DNA from: Beverwykella pulmonaria
Lineage: Eukaryota; Ascomycota; Dothideomycetes; Pleosporales; Melanommataceae
NCBI GenBank assembly: GCA_001599595.1
Contig: BCHH01000007.1
Coordinates: forward strand, 558,084 to 622,083
Direction of reading: 5' to 3'
Length of the DNA stretch: 64,000 bases
In this document: piece after piece, positions 43,075 through 56,100 of the stretch
How positions within the stretch are numbered: the stretch's first letter is position 1
How the letters are laid out: every line of letters starts with the position of its first letter
Translations under genes and position numbers: made by a program
The notes under the pieces: generated by a model
What the model was told of the DNA's origin: nothing
Database searches by the model: none
Seen by the model: the letters and a program-made list of their open reading frames with translations, nothing else

Positions 43075-44963
43075 TTTACGACGCTTGTTGTTCGGTAATG
43101 AATTGAAGAGAGTCGAATAGAAGCTAGAAGGCTCTAGGAACGACGAATAGAGGTGCCTATAGCGTTGAAGGAGTGCAGATGAGACGGGTGGGACAATGAA
43201 CGTTTTCACGCCTGCGGAGAGGAACTCTACGGAGAAAACGAAGATAATGGTCGAGCCGACTGAGATGCAAAAGAAATGGAAGTGCTCTGTAGGTTAAAAT
43301 ATTAGCCGAAAAATCTTCTTATAACGTCTTATTGGAAATGAGCCGGGTACAGGCGACTGGGGTATGGTATGGTGAGTGATGGTGGCGAAGACTTTGGGAG
43401 GTGAGGCTTCGGCAGACGCACATGACATATCGCCGCCGGGTTGAAGGAGTGAGAGAGAAGATGAAGAGACGAGAGGGCTGGTGGACTTACTGAGTCGGAA
43501 ATTTCAAACTTTTGCAATGTGCAGGACTGCAGTGACTCCAAAGCTGCCAGGCATGATGTTAGCGGTGCTCGGTGAGAGACGGTGCTCGGCTGTGATGCGA
43601 GAGGACTAACCTGTGAAAAGCTACAAAGAATGTGGCCACTGAAGCGTAGTGGTGAGAAAGAAGCGTGGTAAAGAAGAGAAAAGAAGACAGCGAGAGAAAT
43701 GGGGGAGGGCAGCGAAAAAAAAGGTTGGGCTCGGGTGGGTGCCGTGGAGGAGGAGCGTTGGTGAAGCCGCAGGTGAGGTGGTGAGCAACACCGCCTTCCA
43801 CACCGGCGCGTCCTCGGCAAAAATCAAACGGTAGAGGAGAGACTCACCTTCCAGAGAGAAGCAGACAAAGTAATTGCAAACAGATACCAATGCAGGCAGC
43901 CACAGGGAGCCCGGGAGCGACGTTTGGGCCACGCGTGCAAGACGCTTCGTTCTCGTTCCTACGCTCCAGATGTCTTCTTGCGCGGCGTCCCCTAAGTGAT
44001 GCTGCGGAAGAACTGTTTCAATATCAATGTCTGTATTTGCTTGCGGAAAAGGGCTCTGCGGTGCGTGTGCTGCTTGCCTCACCGCGCTGGGAGAGGCGCT
44101 ACTTTAATTGACCACCATTAGTGCACTGTGCAGACGGTGCTGCGACTGGTATAGAGGTCAGGGATAGGACGCCTATGAGCCTGCAGTAAATAGAGACGGT
44201 GCGAGGTCACATCAATTTGTGCACACTACTGCCTGCATCTGCTGCTGTCCCGCCATGCCTCTCTGAGACGAAGATGTAGCATTTGCCCGTCAATGGAGCG
44301 CCACCATCTGCAGTCAAGCTTCTACTCACAGCGGACCTTTTTTCCATCAAAGCGGGAGCAGAATCCGCGCCCTTGCAGGTAGGGCTGAGCAGTGCCAGAT
44401 CACCTCCATCATCCATTGGGACGTCATCCATTCACCCTCACCCTCCCTCTGCAGGTCGTGTTCAAGCGAGGCGCGATGTGCTTGGCTGAACGTCTTGCAT
44501 GCCGAGATCTGATCTGTCGCTTTTTCATCTCCTCCCAATCTCCTCCCATGTTGCGCGGCGCTCGGGAGCGCGCAACGACCCGTCGAGGATTAATGTAGTG
44601 CGTCGTGCGTTTGACATCAGATTAGGGGTTAGCTTGCAGCATGTTAGCGACGCTACACAAGCAGGGAAGAATTCTTACCACGACTATACCCTACCTCTAC
44701 CCGCAAGACTAGAAATAGCTTTGCGCATATATAGCGAAGTTGTCACTCGGCGACGGGCCGCTGCATTGCCGCAGTGGCTGCCTTTGTTAGTTAAGTGGAA
44801 CAGATAAAGTCTCAAGGCTTCAAAGTCGCCGGCGTACAGACCCACAGTCGACGTTGAAGTCGGCGCCCTTTAGGCCATGGTACAGAGCCTCCTCACGCCG
44901 CTGCCTAGATGCAGCAGTTCGTCTCCTAGATGCTGGCGTTGTTGAGAAAGTCCCGATCTGCTT
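43075..44963. other. Leader region of RRM gene and intergenic spacer
   Basis: 1.9 kb upstream of the RRM gene. 43300-43850 is A/G-rich on the plus strand (pyrimidine-rich on the transcribed minus strand) and contains many short frames, consistent with a long, possibly spliced, 5' leader. No protein family recognised. The remainder is spacer. Confidence 0.4.
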
Positions 44964-45740
44964 GTGACGGTAATACAGGAAGCAAGGGCTAGCACCGAAT
45001 CCCATTGCGGACATTTCCAGCCTCCTGATAATTGGAAAGAAACGTTACAACCATTAGAGACATTGGTGGTAAGTGCACTATCTGCACAACCCAATTTCTT
45101 GGGCAAATTGGGCGTCTGGGGAACTGAGGCTTACCTTGCGAATGGCTTGTTTAGCTTCGACGCATCAGGGTACGCAGTCAGTCAAAGACAGTATGGAGGT
45201 CCTACTTTTGCCAGCCTGTCCTCTTCACGATCATCTGCAAAGGGGCATTTGAAGCATTTCGTGGATCACTGTGTTACGAACCTCCCTCGAAAGAGTGCTT
45301 TTTCGCGTGCATCGTGGGCGCAAATGGGCGTGTCGCAGATTCCTCTACGCAGCTATCCGAGCCGCTGGTCGCTTTCTGAAACATTACGCATCGCTGGGGA
45401 TGTTGTTCTCACAGGTCTAAAAAAAGGATTATCGCTAACTGTTCGAGGGTGGGAGATATCGCGAGTTCCGATCCAGTCCAAGGCTCAAGTCTCCTGTATT
45501 GGCATGTATGCAAAGATGCACATGACGGACAGCATAATTGGACGATGCTATCACATGTCCGCCTATAATCCCTCCTTCCATATATTAGCTTTCGTGGCAT
45601 GTATGTTGTGCCTCTCCTGTCGACGTAGCGCTCAAACTGCTTTCCAGAACCGTTCAAGTTTCTGGAAACTCTTTCGCTGCAATCCATCTGATGTTACTGG
45701 CCCTAACCCTAAACCTGGAAATCGGGTCGGTCCGCTCTAG
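44964..45740 (+). CDS. Hypothetical orphan ORF
   Basis: An uninterrupted frame of 258 codons from ATG 44964. I recognise no domain. It has a Ser/Arg-rich middle (GGPTFASLSSSRSSAKGH), several cysteines, and one hydrophobic stretch (FHILAFVACMLCLSC). Near the end it crosses CCCTAACCCTAAACC, two telomere-type units. The length is more than I would expect by chance at this base composition, but no splice signals, homologues or promoter features support it. It may be an orphan gene, a degenerate element or chance. Confidence 0.3.
   Translation: MTVIQEARASTESHCGHFQPPDNWKETLQPLETLVVSALSAQPNFLGKLGVWGTEAYLANGLFSFDASGYAVSQRQYGGPTFASLSSSRSSAKGHLKHFVDHCVTNLPRKSAFSRASWAQMGVSQIPLRSYPSRWSLSETLRIAGDVVLTGLKKGLSLTVRGWEISRVPIQSKAQVSCIGMYAKMHMTDSIIGRCYHMSAYNPSFHILAFVACMLCLSCRRSAQTAFQNRSSFWKLFRCNPSDVTGPNPKPGNRVGPL
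45701..45715. repeat. Short interstitial telomere-like sequence
   Basis: CCCTAACCCTAAACC contains two copies of the TTAGGG complement plus a partial third. It is too short for a telomere remnant claim but notable inside an orphan frame. Confidence 0.6.
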
Positions 45741-46513
45741 CTCGCGACAAAGAAAGGGGTGAACGACATCGCTTCTAGCCCTCTTGCGTCGCCATTCGTG
45801 GTACAAGGCATGACACGGCTCAGCTAGAAGCCGACGAAGTCTTGCAAAAGTTCGTATCATCGCGAAATATAGCCCTCATCTGAACCACCGAATGGCTGGC
45901 TGCTGGGGAAGCATGCAGGCGAATTCTTGGTTTGGAGGAACACGACTTCTCTTGGAAGGGTACGCTTCTGGCAGATCCCGAAGAGTTTGCTCTTTAGTAT
46001 GAAGCAACGATGGAAAATCTCCGCGTTCTAAAAGCGTAGGTGACCAAGACAGAGAGCAATCACCGAGAGCTCATGTACGTGTGTCACACATATTAGACGG
46101 GAGATATTAATAATATAAGGATGATGTGATCGATTACAGCCCAGATTCGTGCCGATTGTTGAAAGAGATGAGGTTGAGAAGAGCGGCACTTCGCGAGCGC
46201 TTAGTCATTGGCGTGAGGCACCACGACATGAACAGGCACAACATCAAGATACAATTTGCTTCGCTAATTATTAGTCGAGTCGCTGAGGTCTTTCTATGTA
46301 ACTTCCATACGGATAAACAGAGGGCAGTAAAAGAGAAGAAGTGGAGTGTAGCAATGCAGCCACGAGGGCTTTGAGTGCAAAGAAGATAACCATCAACATG
46401 CCCATTCTCGAATGTTCCCCTCTCAGACACCCGGAATCATATGAGCAAACGCCAAATACGCTCCAATCTAAACCCGCACGACCGTGAAATGCTGGAGAAA
46501 ATTAGACGGGAGA
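45741..46513. other. Intergenic region downstream of CPR gene
   Basis: 773 bp at the 3' side of the P450 reductase gene. Frames of about 80-100 codons on both strands overlap around 46126-46430 without family features. Confidence 0.45.
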
Positions 46514-48658
46514 TCATGACCAAACATCCTCTTGGTACTGGTTGGAGGCTCTCATCGCCTTTACGATTTCCTCGCCTTTCGTTTCTGACACATTCCTGTA
46601 CTTTGAGATGATCTTCCCCAGAAGGGTGTTGACCTCGCGTGCCATATTTGCCGCGTCACCGCAGACGTAAAAATAGGCTTTCTGCTCTAGAAGTTTGTTA
46701 AGCTCCTCGGCCCAGTCCTCCATCAAGTGCTGCACATAGACCTTCTTCGGGCCGTCCCGGGAGAATGCAGTATGGAGAACAAAGTTATCGCCCAAATCCT
46801 CCTTGTATTTCTGTCTCGTGTATTAGCCACTAGGTATTCGTAAAGGCGCATGATCAACACTTACATCCCACTCTTGGTGGTATAGGAAATCCTCCGCCTT
46901 GTTTCTGCACCCGAAAAACAGAACCGTCTTCCCCACATTCTGTCCGGCCTTGGCTTGCGCGGCGCGCTCTTGAACAAATGCTCTGAACGGGGCAACACCG
47001 GTTCCAGGACCAACCATGATGATTGGCTTTGATGGATCGGACGGTAACTTAAAGTTGGAGTGGCGCACGTGTACAGGCACATGAATGCCGTCGTATTTGT
47101 TGCGTGGTCCCGAGATAGAGTACTGGAGTCCATGTGGATCGGGATCGGGGTCACCATGCTGCTTCTGTTTCAATGCCAAGAGGTAGTTTGTTGTGACACC
47201 CTTGAGTACATGAGGGGCACCTGGCTTGTGAATAGATTCGACAACAGCAGTGATGGAGATTTTGTCTTTCTGCACGAGGGAGGACGAGGAGATGGAGTAA
47301 TAGCGAGGTTGAATCTTGAGCAGGCCTTCAATCATGAGAGAGAAGGGAATCTTTCCCCATGGCTCGCCGTTGGAAAGAATTTCCAGAAGCTGCGCCAGAT
47401 TCAAATTGCGATCTGTCACCTTCTCGTGGAAATAATCCTTTTCGCTTCCCAGCTTGGCCATTTCAGCCTTGACCTCGTCGTTGGGGGCGAACTGTGCGAT
47501 AGTGGAAACGAATTGACGCGACACGGGGGCGCAAATCTCCATATGATAACGTACTGCGGCATCGTAGGTAGTCGGGGAGGGAAAGGGAACCTTGGCTGTG
47601 GAATCCAGGCCCTTGACGGTGATGACCGTGTGGCGCTTGGGGGCAAGGCCGAGGATAGTGAGGAAGCGGTCGACCTCTTTGCCGGCATTTGTGGGCCAGA
47701 TGGCAATGTGATCTCCCGTCGTGTAGGACAGCTTGGATCCAGAAATATCAATTTCCATATGCAAGCAGTTCCGGTCTTTGGCGGTGAAGAGCTCACTGGA
47801 CTCGGCGATGGGAGCAATGAAGGGGTTGTTGGCATTGAAGGGACCCTTTTGGGAGCCTTCAAGGTGGTTCTTGTTGGGTTCGCCAAGATAGACCTCGACG
47901 TCGTCGGCTTCCAGCTCCGGCTTCTCGGTGATTTCGAAGACAGGCTCGTATACGGCCTCGCGTTCCTCGAGACCCATGTTCTCGGTCACGGCAACCCACA
48001 TGGGTTCCTTCCAGGCCAAGAAATCTTCTTCCATGGTGCCGGCACCATCGTCACCTTCGCCCGCGGCGCCCAGTCGAGTCGCGCCAAGCTTGGTCAGATA
48101 CTTGTCCACATTTCGAACCATGGAGTTGTAGTGTTCGTAAGTGTTGTTGCCAAGCCCGAAAGCAACATATTTGAGGTTGGCGAGGGGGCGGTCGTCGATG
48201 GATCCACCTTCGCTGAAAGAGATGTCTTCGGAACCGAAGAACTCGTAGAACTCGACCGCATTGTCCGTGGGTTCGCCCTCGCCATATGTGGCGAGCACGA
48301 ACACGGCGAGCTTGTCCTCGGGGAACTTGTCGAGGTTGTCGTAGTCGTAGTCCTCCAAGTCTGCAACCATGGTTTTCAGGCCGAATCTCGAGTGCCCTTC
48401 CTTGGCCAGTCTCGAGGCGTAGTCCTCGGCGGTGCCCGTCTGGCTGCCGTAGAAGACCACGCAGTTCTTGTCCGACTCCTCCATCTTCTCAATGATGTTC
48501 CGCGACTTGCCCGCCTTGGCGGCGCCGTTGCTGGTCTGCAGCGAATTTCCATAGGGGTCTCCGTAGACGGCCCAGTACGTGCCCTTGGTGAAGTAGGCGA
48601 CGGTTCCGAGCAGCAGTGCGGCGAGCACGATAATGTCGAGGGTGTCGAGTTGCGCCAT
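46514..48658 (-). CDS. NCP1: NADPH-cytochrome P450 reductase
   Basis: Endoplasmic-reticulum diflavin reductase passing electrons from NADPH to cytochromes P450, including those of ergosterol synthesis. Exons 48658-46865 and 46810-46514 give 696 residues, normal length. Membrane anchor near residues 7-25 (DIIVLAALLLGTVAYF). FMN domain: VVFYGSQTGTAEDYA, VLATYGEGEPTDNA and AFGLGNNTYEHYN. FAD domain: LMIEGLLKIQPRYYSISSSS and GVTTNYLLALK. NADPH domain: IIMVGPGTGVAPFRAFVQER, KTVLFFGCRNKAEDFLY and AYFYVCGDAANMAREV, ending YQEDVWS with the C-terminal Trp. The single intron falls just before KYKEDLGDNF. The antisense strand carries a 604-codon open frame that is only a composition shadow. Confidence 0.98.
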
Positions 48659-50122
48659 GGTGCTGGAGAGTCAGTCGACGACAATTTCGCGGGGTTGCAG
48701 AAGGCCTCGTACAGGACACGGTGGTGGGAGATTGGCCCGGAAGAGGACAAGCGGAGGGAATATTGGTATGAGGCGGTGGTGGGTCTTCCAACGCTGCCCT
48801 GTCGGGATCAGTCGGTCGGGCAGAGAACGCTTGCTGACGGCTGGGCGGCGAGGGCGAAGCTAGGGGGGCGCTGATGTTGGTGCTGCGTTTGTCGCCTGAG
48901 CCGTGAGCCGCTATTTCGCGGGCGAAGACAGTTTTCAGGCGAGGTGGGTGGCGCTGGTGTAGCTGTCACCGCTGCGGTGTGCCGTTGAGAGCGAACGGGA
49001 CCGGACCGAGCTTCGGGGGTGTCGGTTCGCTGCGATTCCGCGAGTATCTCCAGCAGAAGCTCTTGGTTCCGCAGGCCTTCCCGAAATTTCTATCCGTCTC
49101 CAAAGCACTTCCGCGATGTGGGGTAATCTGCCAGGCGAGGTGGCGCACAAGGGGCCCGCAGTGGCTCTAGGTGCTGATTTTGGGGTAAGAATTGAATACT
49201 GAGACTTGCAGGAGCAAAAGGAGATTTTCACGAGGCGGAACGAGAGGACTTGTATGTGTGCAACACTATGCCCGGCTTTATATATCGGGCTGCGGTCAGC
49301 TCAGTATAGCACTACCCTGGGCCCCGGGAGATCTACGCATATAGCTGACGAGAATGAATCCCGCGGGCACCGTACAGTCAGCCGAAGATTTGTTGAAGCG
49401 TACGTGAGGGAAGCTATGATATCAGGTGAAGGGGGTCAAAGCGCAGCCGTGTGGTTCGACTGTTTCCTTCGTATGGTGTTGGGTCGGCCGTGTGTGATTT
49501 TGTTGGGTTGACAAACCCTCCGCAAGCTGACTACATTGAATAGTGTCTTCTTGTATGCACGGTGCATCGTAATGTTTCTCCCGTAGTACAACTTGATATT
49601 CATGCTTTTGTCATGTGGTATTATCCAAATCTCTCTGGCTTCTCAGAGAGGCCAATGGAGGCACCGCTGCATCATGGCGTTTCCGCCACACGCCCATACT
49701 TTTCTCCACCTTGAACGACGAAGCATGCCCACGACTTCTGATCCTGAATCCAGTCTATTCTTCGTCCGCCCGACCCAGGCTCCCGTGCCTCTATTTTGGC
49801 CCCGTAGTTGGCGTGACAGCCGCGCCCCTGGGATGCCAGCCCCGCGCGTCCTAGGTTGATCTTCGTGTCGCGGCTGTGCCGAGCGATCATGGCCACCAAT
49901 CGGGCTAGCACAGGAACAAGGAAGCGCGCGAGAAGGCCTTGACCGAAAGCAGCCGACGCACCCCCAGACAGACCTCACGACTCTCCCGCCCTTCTCCGAC
50001 GGCCATGCACTGCTGCACATAGCTCGTAGTGCACTCTGCTGCACCCAGATGACGAGCCACAGCAGACCGGCGGCATGTGTAAGTCGCTGCCTTTCTCTGC
50101 TCCCCGCGGTGCACCTCCAGAC
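48659..50122. other. Divergent promoter region, NCP1 / TAO3
   Basis: 1.46 kb upstream of both the reductase and the Furry-type gene. GC-rich near the reductase start. Several frames around 100 codons on both strands carry no recognisable domain. 5' UTRs of both genes are expected here. Confidence 0.45.
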
Positions 50123-53100
50123 ATGTTCAAACGGTCCAAACGAGGGCGAAACGCTCGCTCAAAACGCGGCACCCGTGTGTGCCTGTTTGGACTCGTCAAG
50201 CACTGGCGCTGCGGTACCCATGAGCGAGCTTATTTGGACGTCGTCCTCTGTGTACTTTTTTTTCCTTCGTGGCCTTGACTTGCTGACCCCTGGTGCCCTG
50301 CAGCTGCTTCTTCCCCACTGGCGCAAGCTCGACAGCCGTCGCACCAGATAGAGCCCCCCTCCATCCCCTCCCGTGAGCCCTCTGTGACACGAGGCCGGGC
50401 GCTCACCACCTCGTCTCGCACCCTCTCACCGCGCTCTCAGACCCCCGTGGTCCGGGTTCCCAGCAACAAGTCGAGCCCAGATCGGGGCATTGAGCGCCAT
50501 CCCTCGCTCTCGTACGCCCACAACCGCAATACGTCTATCGTGCATGGCATACGGCACTCGAGGAACACCAGCTTTGTCAACTCACCCGCCACCAGTCCGC
50601 TCAGCCCGCAAGCCGCGAGCGCTACCCTCCCTCTCGATGGAACTGTAATGTCGCAGGAGAGCATCACCGAGGCCTTTACGGCGAACGGCGGACATGCCGT
50701 TGGCAGTCCTGCGAATGGACATGCGGGTGCTGGGTCGCCTGCGGTGACGAACGATGGAACTGTGCCTCACACTTCAGCCCGCAAACCAGAACGCGTGCAG
50801 AGTGGGAGATCATCGCGGAAAGGCGGCCACCACCACCACCGCTCCCAGTCTCGCCACCATACACAGGCCCACGAGGTGAAAACGGTGGGCGAGTATGCCT
50901 TGCATCACCTATTCACTTCAGTGAGTCGAGAAATTCTTGCACTTTATCAAAGGTCGCTGCTAACGGGGCCCGACTAGTTTATCGAGCGGACGGACCAGAA
51001 GATTAGCCAGTGTATAACCGATCGCGGCCAGCCCGAAGCCAGAGTAGAGCTCGTCATGGGCCCCGGTGTAGATCCAAACTTCGACCAGCTCGTATCTGCC
51101 CTGGGTCATATCGCGCGCCAGAAGCCGAAACCTCTGATCGATACAATTATGCACTGGCGGAAGGCTAAAAGCGAGGAGGCCAACAGCCTGCGTACCAAGT
51201 TGGCAAATGTGGGTAGCCATCCCTCTTCGAAGACGTGTTTGCTGACAATGGCAGGCCCGATTGGCAATGTCGCTGCCACCTTCTGTTCTGCCCCGTCGAA
51301 ATACCGAACCACTACACAACATGGGAGATGGCCATATGCAGGCACCCCATGTGCCGGGTCCCGACCAGATGATCGCTTTGCAACAGACCGTTGCACAGGC
51401 CGAGCAGCGCTCAACTATCTCTACCTATATTCTCTGCCGAGTTCTTATTGAGATAATGACTCAGACAGATCTACAGTGTCTCGGGATTGACATGGTTGAA
51501 CGCCTCCTCAGTTTATTTTATGGACAATTAAACACAGTAGATCCCGATCAAGTTGAAGAGTCTGCCCTCAACCACGCGAACTGGGTTATTTACGGCCAAC
51601 TGCTTGGCGTACTTAGCAAGTTTGTTTTTAATAGTGTCCAAGAAAAATTTGTTACTGATCTGAGGACCGTGGATAGTCAGTTCTCCGTGAAAGGTCAATT
51701 TAACAGGGACCTCGAAGCAAAGGGCGCATTGCTCGTGCGAGGTATGCGACATTTAAGAGTAGCCCCATATCCCGAGGAGGCGTGGGATCAGACCTGCGAT
51801 TTTATGCATTCACTTGCAAAACTTTTCGCAAACGTTCACGGGCAGACAATCAAATACGCCTACTGCCAAGTGCTAAAGGAGCTGTTACTACGCATAGCTG
51901 CCAAGGCCACGACGGAACTTGGACAGCCGAAATGGAGGACTGTGGTCGATATCTTGAAGCAAAGAATCGCGTTGCTCCTGAGCAAACCCAAACACTGGCA
52001 GGAAGCGTTCCCGCTAATGTCAGCTTTATTGTGTGTGTCTCCAGCTGAGACGTTCACATCTCAATGGTTGCCGCTTGCGTTGTCCGCACAGCCAAAACTC
52101 AAAGAACGCGCGACCCGAGCCATCGCTTTACGGGGAATATGCCAGCTTGTGTGGACGTATCTATACAGAACGGCAACCGACCCCCCAAACATTGTCCTCA
52201 GGAGACTCGAGGATATCATCCGAATGGTCTTCCAGCCAGGGAAACGCTCTTACCTCTCGACAGAATCCACCATTGCCGAACCTTTAATACAGCTCACCCG
52301 AATAATTGGTTTCAAATATCAAGACCTATGCTTCCGGACCATCATTTTTCCCCTATTGAACTCTGAAATCTTCACGTCTGGCAAGGACCTCCGAGTTGAG
52401 AATTTGGAGCCAGATCGCATGGTTATTGGCATTCGGTCTTTCCTTGCCATAATGGCTGACTTGGAGATGGGAGAGCAGCCGCTATTTCCTAGTTCCTTCG
52501 ACTCAGACCCACACACCAACTCAGTCGAATTGCCAATCCTTCCACTTAGCCCCCGGGCGTTGCAGCATATATCGATCAAATCATCGTTGGTTAAAGAGGA
52601 ACGACTTTCTCGACCAGTGAACTTTACCGGTTTCGCAGAAGTAGCGAAAGAGTACTACGTACGATTTTGTAAAATACTGGGCGAAATAACCATCATTTGC
52701 GACAATGCATTCGGTGGGCAGGCTGTGTTGGATGAAAAGTTCTCGTTGCAGACGCCCAAAACCCCCATGTCAGATGCGTTCAGTTTTGGACGACGCGACG
52801 ATTATCAAGCTTCAGTCGATCCGCGCCAAGGTTTTTACGACCTTTTGCATGTTGCTGTACAAGCCTTGCCTCGCTGCCTGTCCCCTCACATCCCGTTCAA
52901 CTCACTCATCAATCTTTTGTGTACCGGAACTGCCCATGTCCAGGGAAATATCGCGGCGTCGTCAGCACAATCGCTCAAATCCATCGCGCGGCAGTCACAT
53001 GCCCAGCAAGTGACGATAGGATTTGCCAGATTTATCTTCAATTTTGATGATCGATATGCGACCATGTCCGACGGCGGAATGCTTGGCGCTGGTCATATTG

Positions 53101-56100
53101 AAAACACACTAAAGCTGTATGTAGAATTGCTTCAGATATGGATCGAGGAAATTAAACAAAAGACACGAAAAGCAGCTCTCGACACTCCAGAGGATGGCGT
53201 GCCAGGGAATCGAGGCGCGCAGCTTGACCTCTCATCAGTATGGGCTCATGTTGATGAGGTTGAATCACATGGTCTCTTCTTTCTGTGCTCTCCTTCGCGT
53301 CGCGTACGGGCGTACGCCGTTACTGTCCTCCGCCTCATTACAGAGTTCGACACGGCGCTCGGTGGCTCTAGTACTAGGATTATTCGAGTCATGGAAGGAA
53401 GTCCACAGAGGGTTATGGAAATCAGTGACGAGAAGCTCTCGCTTGCTGAGCGAAGTCGCCTTCAACGCGGGATGAGGAAGAGCCATGTTCAAAGTACGTT
53501 GGTCGAGCTCTGCAGTAGCGATGTGCCCTACGACTCCACCTTGTGGTTCAAGATCTTCCCGAATCTGGTACGCATCAGTTTTGAGGTCTGCCCATTCGCT
53601 GTCACCCTCACGCGGGACATTGTCTGTGCTAGACTGTCGCAAATGCACCGGACCTTAATCACATTGACCGAAGGACCGCGAGCAAGTCCGTACTCAACCT
53701 TTGATTCAAATCCTGGCAAGATCAGTGGCAGACTTGCAACGACTTCACCAGAGATCATCATCGAGCAGTGGAAGCTGTACCTCATCTTCGCTTTCACAAC
53801 CCTGACCAATTTGGGCTTTGGTGGCCAGCCTTCGACGCACAGCCAACTAGCACACCACTCTCGGAAAAGCTCTAAGTCATCACAAAAAAGTACGAACAAG
53901 GTCTACACCGCCAGTGAGCTCTTTGCCAAGGTTCTTCCGTTTCTGTCAGTAGAAAATACTGCTATTCGGGATGCGGCTGTTGTTGGCCTGGGTTCTATCA
54001 ACCTGAATCTCTACCGCACTCTATTAGAGTCTCTCCAAGGCCATGCTTCAGCTTGCGCAGAAGAAGCAAAGACACGTTTGGGAATGCACGCTCGGACGGT
54101 CAGCAGCCCGCGCCGAAGCAACCGCACCGACCACTTACGGACCGAGATCACCCATGTTTACAAGCTGACATCCCACTTTCTCAAATTACCGGAAGCATAC
54201 AATGACGAATGGGTCCTCAATAATCTCATGAACTACACAAAAGACCTCCGAATATTCTTGAGCGATGCTGAAGTGCAGAATGAATGGGACTTTCAAAAAC
54301 TTCGCACTCACTACTGCGGCTTGATCGAAGTGCTCTTTGAGGGCATCAGTAAAACAGCCGATCCCCTTCAATGGATGCCTTTCCAAGCGCGCAAAGCTGC
54401 TTTTTCCTTAATGGAGGATTGGTGTGGCTACTCTGCGAATCAGCCTCAGATTCGTCAACGAGAAGAGAACATGAGACGGTCAATGCTAGACCGCGAAGCA
54501 GACATTGGCAGCAAAGGCATAGCAACTGCGGCTATGGAAATCGAGAAGCGAGATCTCCGTACATCCGCTTTAAGTGCTATGGCTGCCCTTTGCGGTGGTC
54601 CTGTCAGTATTACGACTGATAGCAAAGTTCTTCTGCAGTTCGACGTTCGCCGTATGTTGTCATGGATTGACAGTATCTTTGAGACACCGAGCGACAGAAC
54701 TCATGCTATTGGTCGCCGGGCATTAACAAATCTCATCGTCCACAACCGCGAACATCCCTATCTCTTGGATTCAGCAATTGAAATGTGTTATCTTGCCAAG
54801 TCCTCAAAGTCGCTTGAGAGCTATTTTGAGGTCGTCACCCAAGTGCTGACCGAGCGAGAAGATTTTAGTGTTCCATACTGGAAAGTCTTGAGCGCTGGAC
54901 TTTACACCTTGGGCCATGAAAATAACGAGTTACGAATGAAATCCGCGCGGTTGCTGAGAACACTTGAAGCCCGCGGACAAAAAAATTCCAAGCTTCAAGA
55001 TCTCGACATAAGCATCTCTGACAAGACCATTGCTGTCTACAAACTTGCTCAATTCGAGACATCCAGAAGACTTTCAAAACAGCACGCTGAGCTCGCATTT
55101 TTAGTATTCTCCCAATTTTCATACTACTTTATGAAATTGCAGCCTGATCATCAACGCAATATGGTCGCTGCAATGCTGCCTTGGGTTCAAACTGTCGAGC
55201 TTCAAGTCAACCCAGACGGTGGGCCGACGGCCAATTCGTACATGCTCTTAGTCAATCTTTTCGAGATCACTGTCCGCTGCAGCAACGCACTCCATAATGA
55301 GATCCAGGCACTGTGGCAGGCTCTTGCAACCGGACCCTATGGAGGAAATGTGCAATTGATACTCAACTTCATTATTGATCTTTGTTTGGATAAGCGGGAG
55401 CAAAACTTTGTGGACTACTCAAAACAAATTGTCGTTCATCTCTCCAGCACACCCGCGGGGCTCAAGGTAGTCGAATTCCTTTTGCTACAAATCAACCCAC
55501 GATCAATGGTTGGAGAGAAACGCGAACCCACGCCACCCCCCCCGGATGCTATCAATTTGCCGTATCTTGCTGATCTTGGGGATCTGCTACCGACAAGCAA
55601 CAAACAGGCAAGTGAAGACTTATTCAGCGTCAATATGTGTACTAACGTTATCTAGTCTGGATTTGCACTGGGTCAGATTTGTCTAATCCTCCTTGTAGAC
55701 CTTATGGTTTCTCCGGTCCAACTCGCTAGCGAACACGTGCCCCTACTTTTACAGGTAGTTCTAGTGTTATGGGATCATTATACCCCAGTCGTTCAAGATC
55801 AAGCCCGGGAAATGCTCGTACATCTCATACACGAGCTTGTCATCTCAAAGATCGGTGATCAAACACCAGACATCGACAAAAGAGCGATCGAAGACTTCAT
55901 TGAAAGCGTCCGACGGCATGACACCAAAGTGGTCTGGAATTACGATGACAAGAATGGCAAGGATGCAGAAGATTCTGGTACAAAGGTACCAGAGTCCATG
56001 ACGTACGTGGCTGACGAGGTGCTGAAATTCTTCTCGCTCGCTTATCCTGGCCTTCGAGAAGCGTGGGGGAAGGTGGCTCTGAATTGGGCGACGTCCTGTC

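Noticed and set aside
47060..48874. 604-codon open frame on the plus strand
   Set aside because: It is exactly antisense to the P450 reductase exon and arises from GC-rich third positions; it has no family motifs, whereas the minus strand has every CPR motif.
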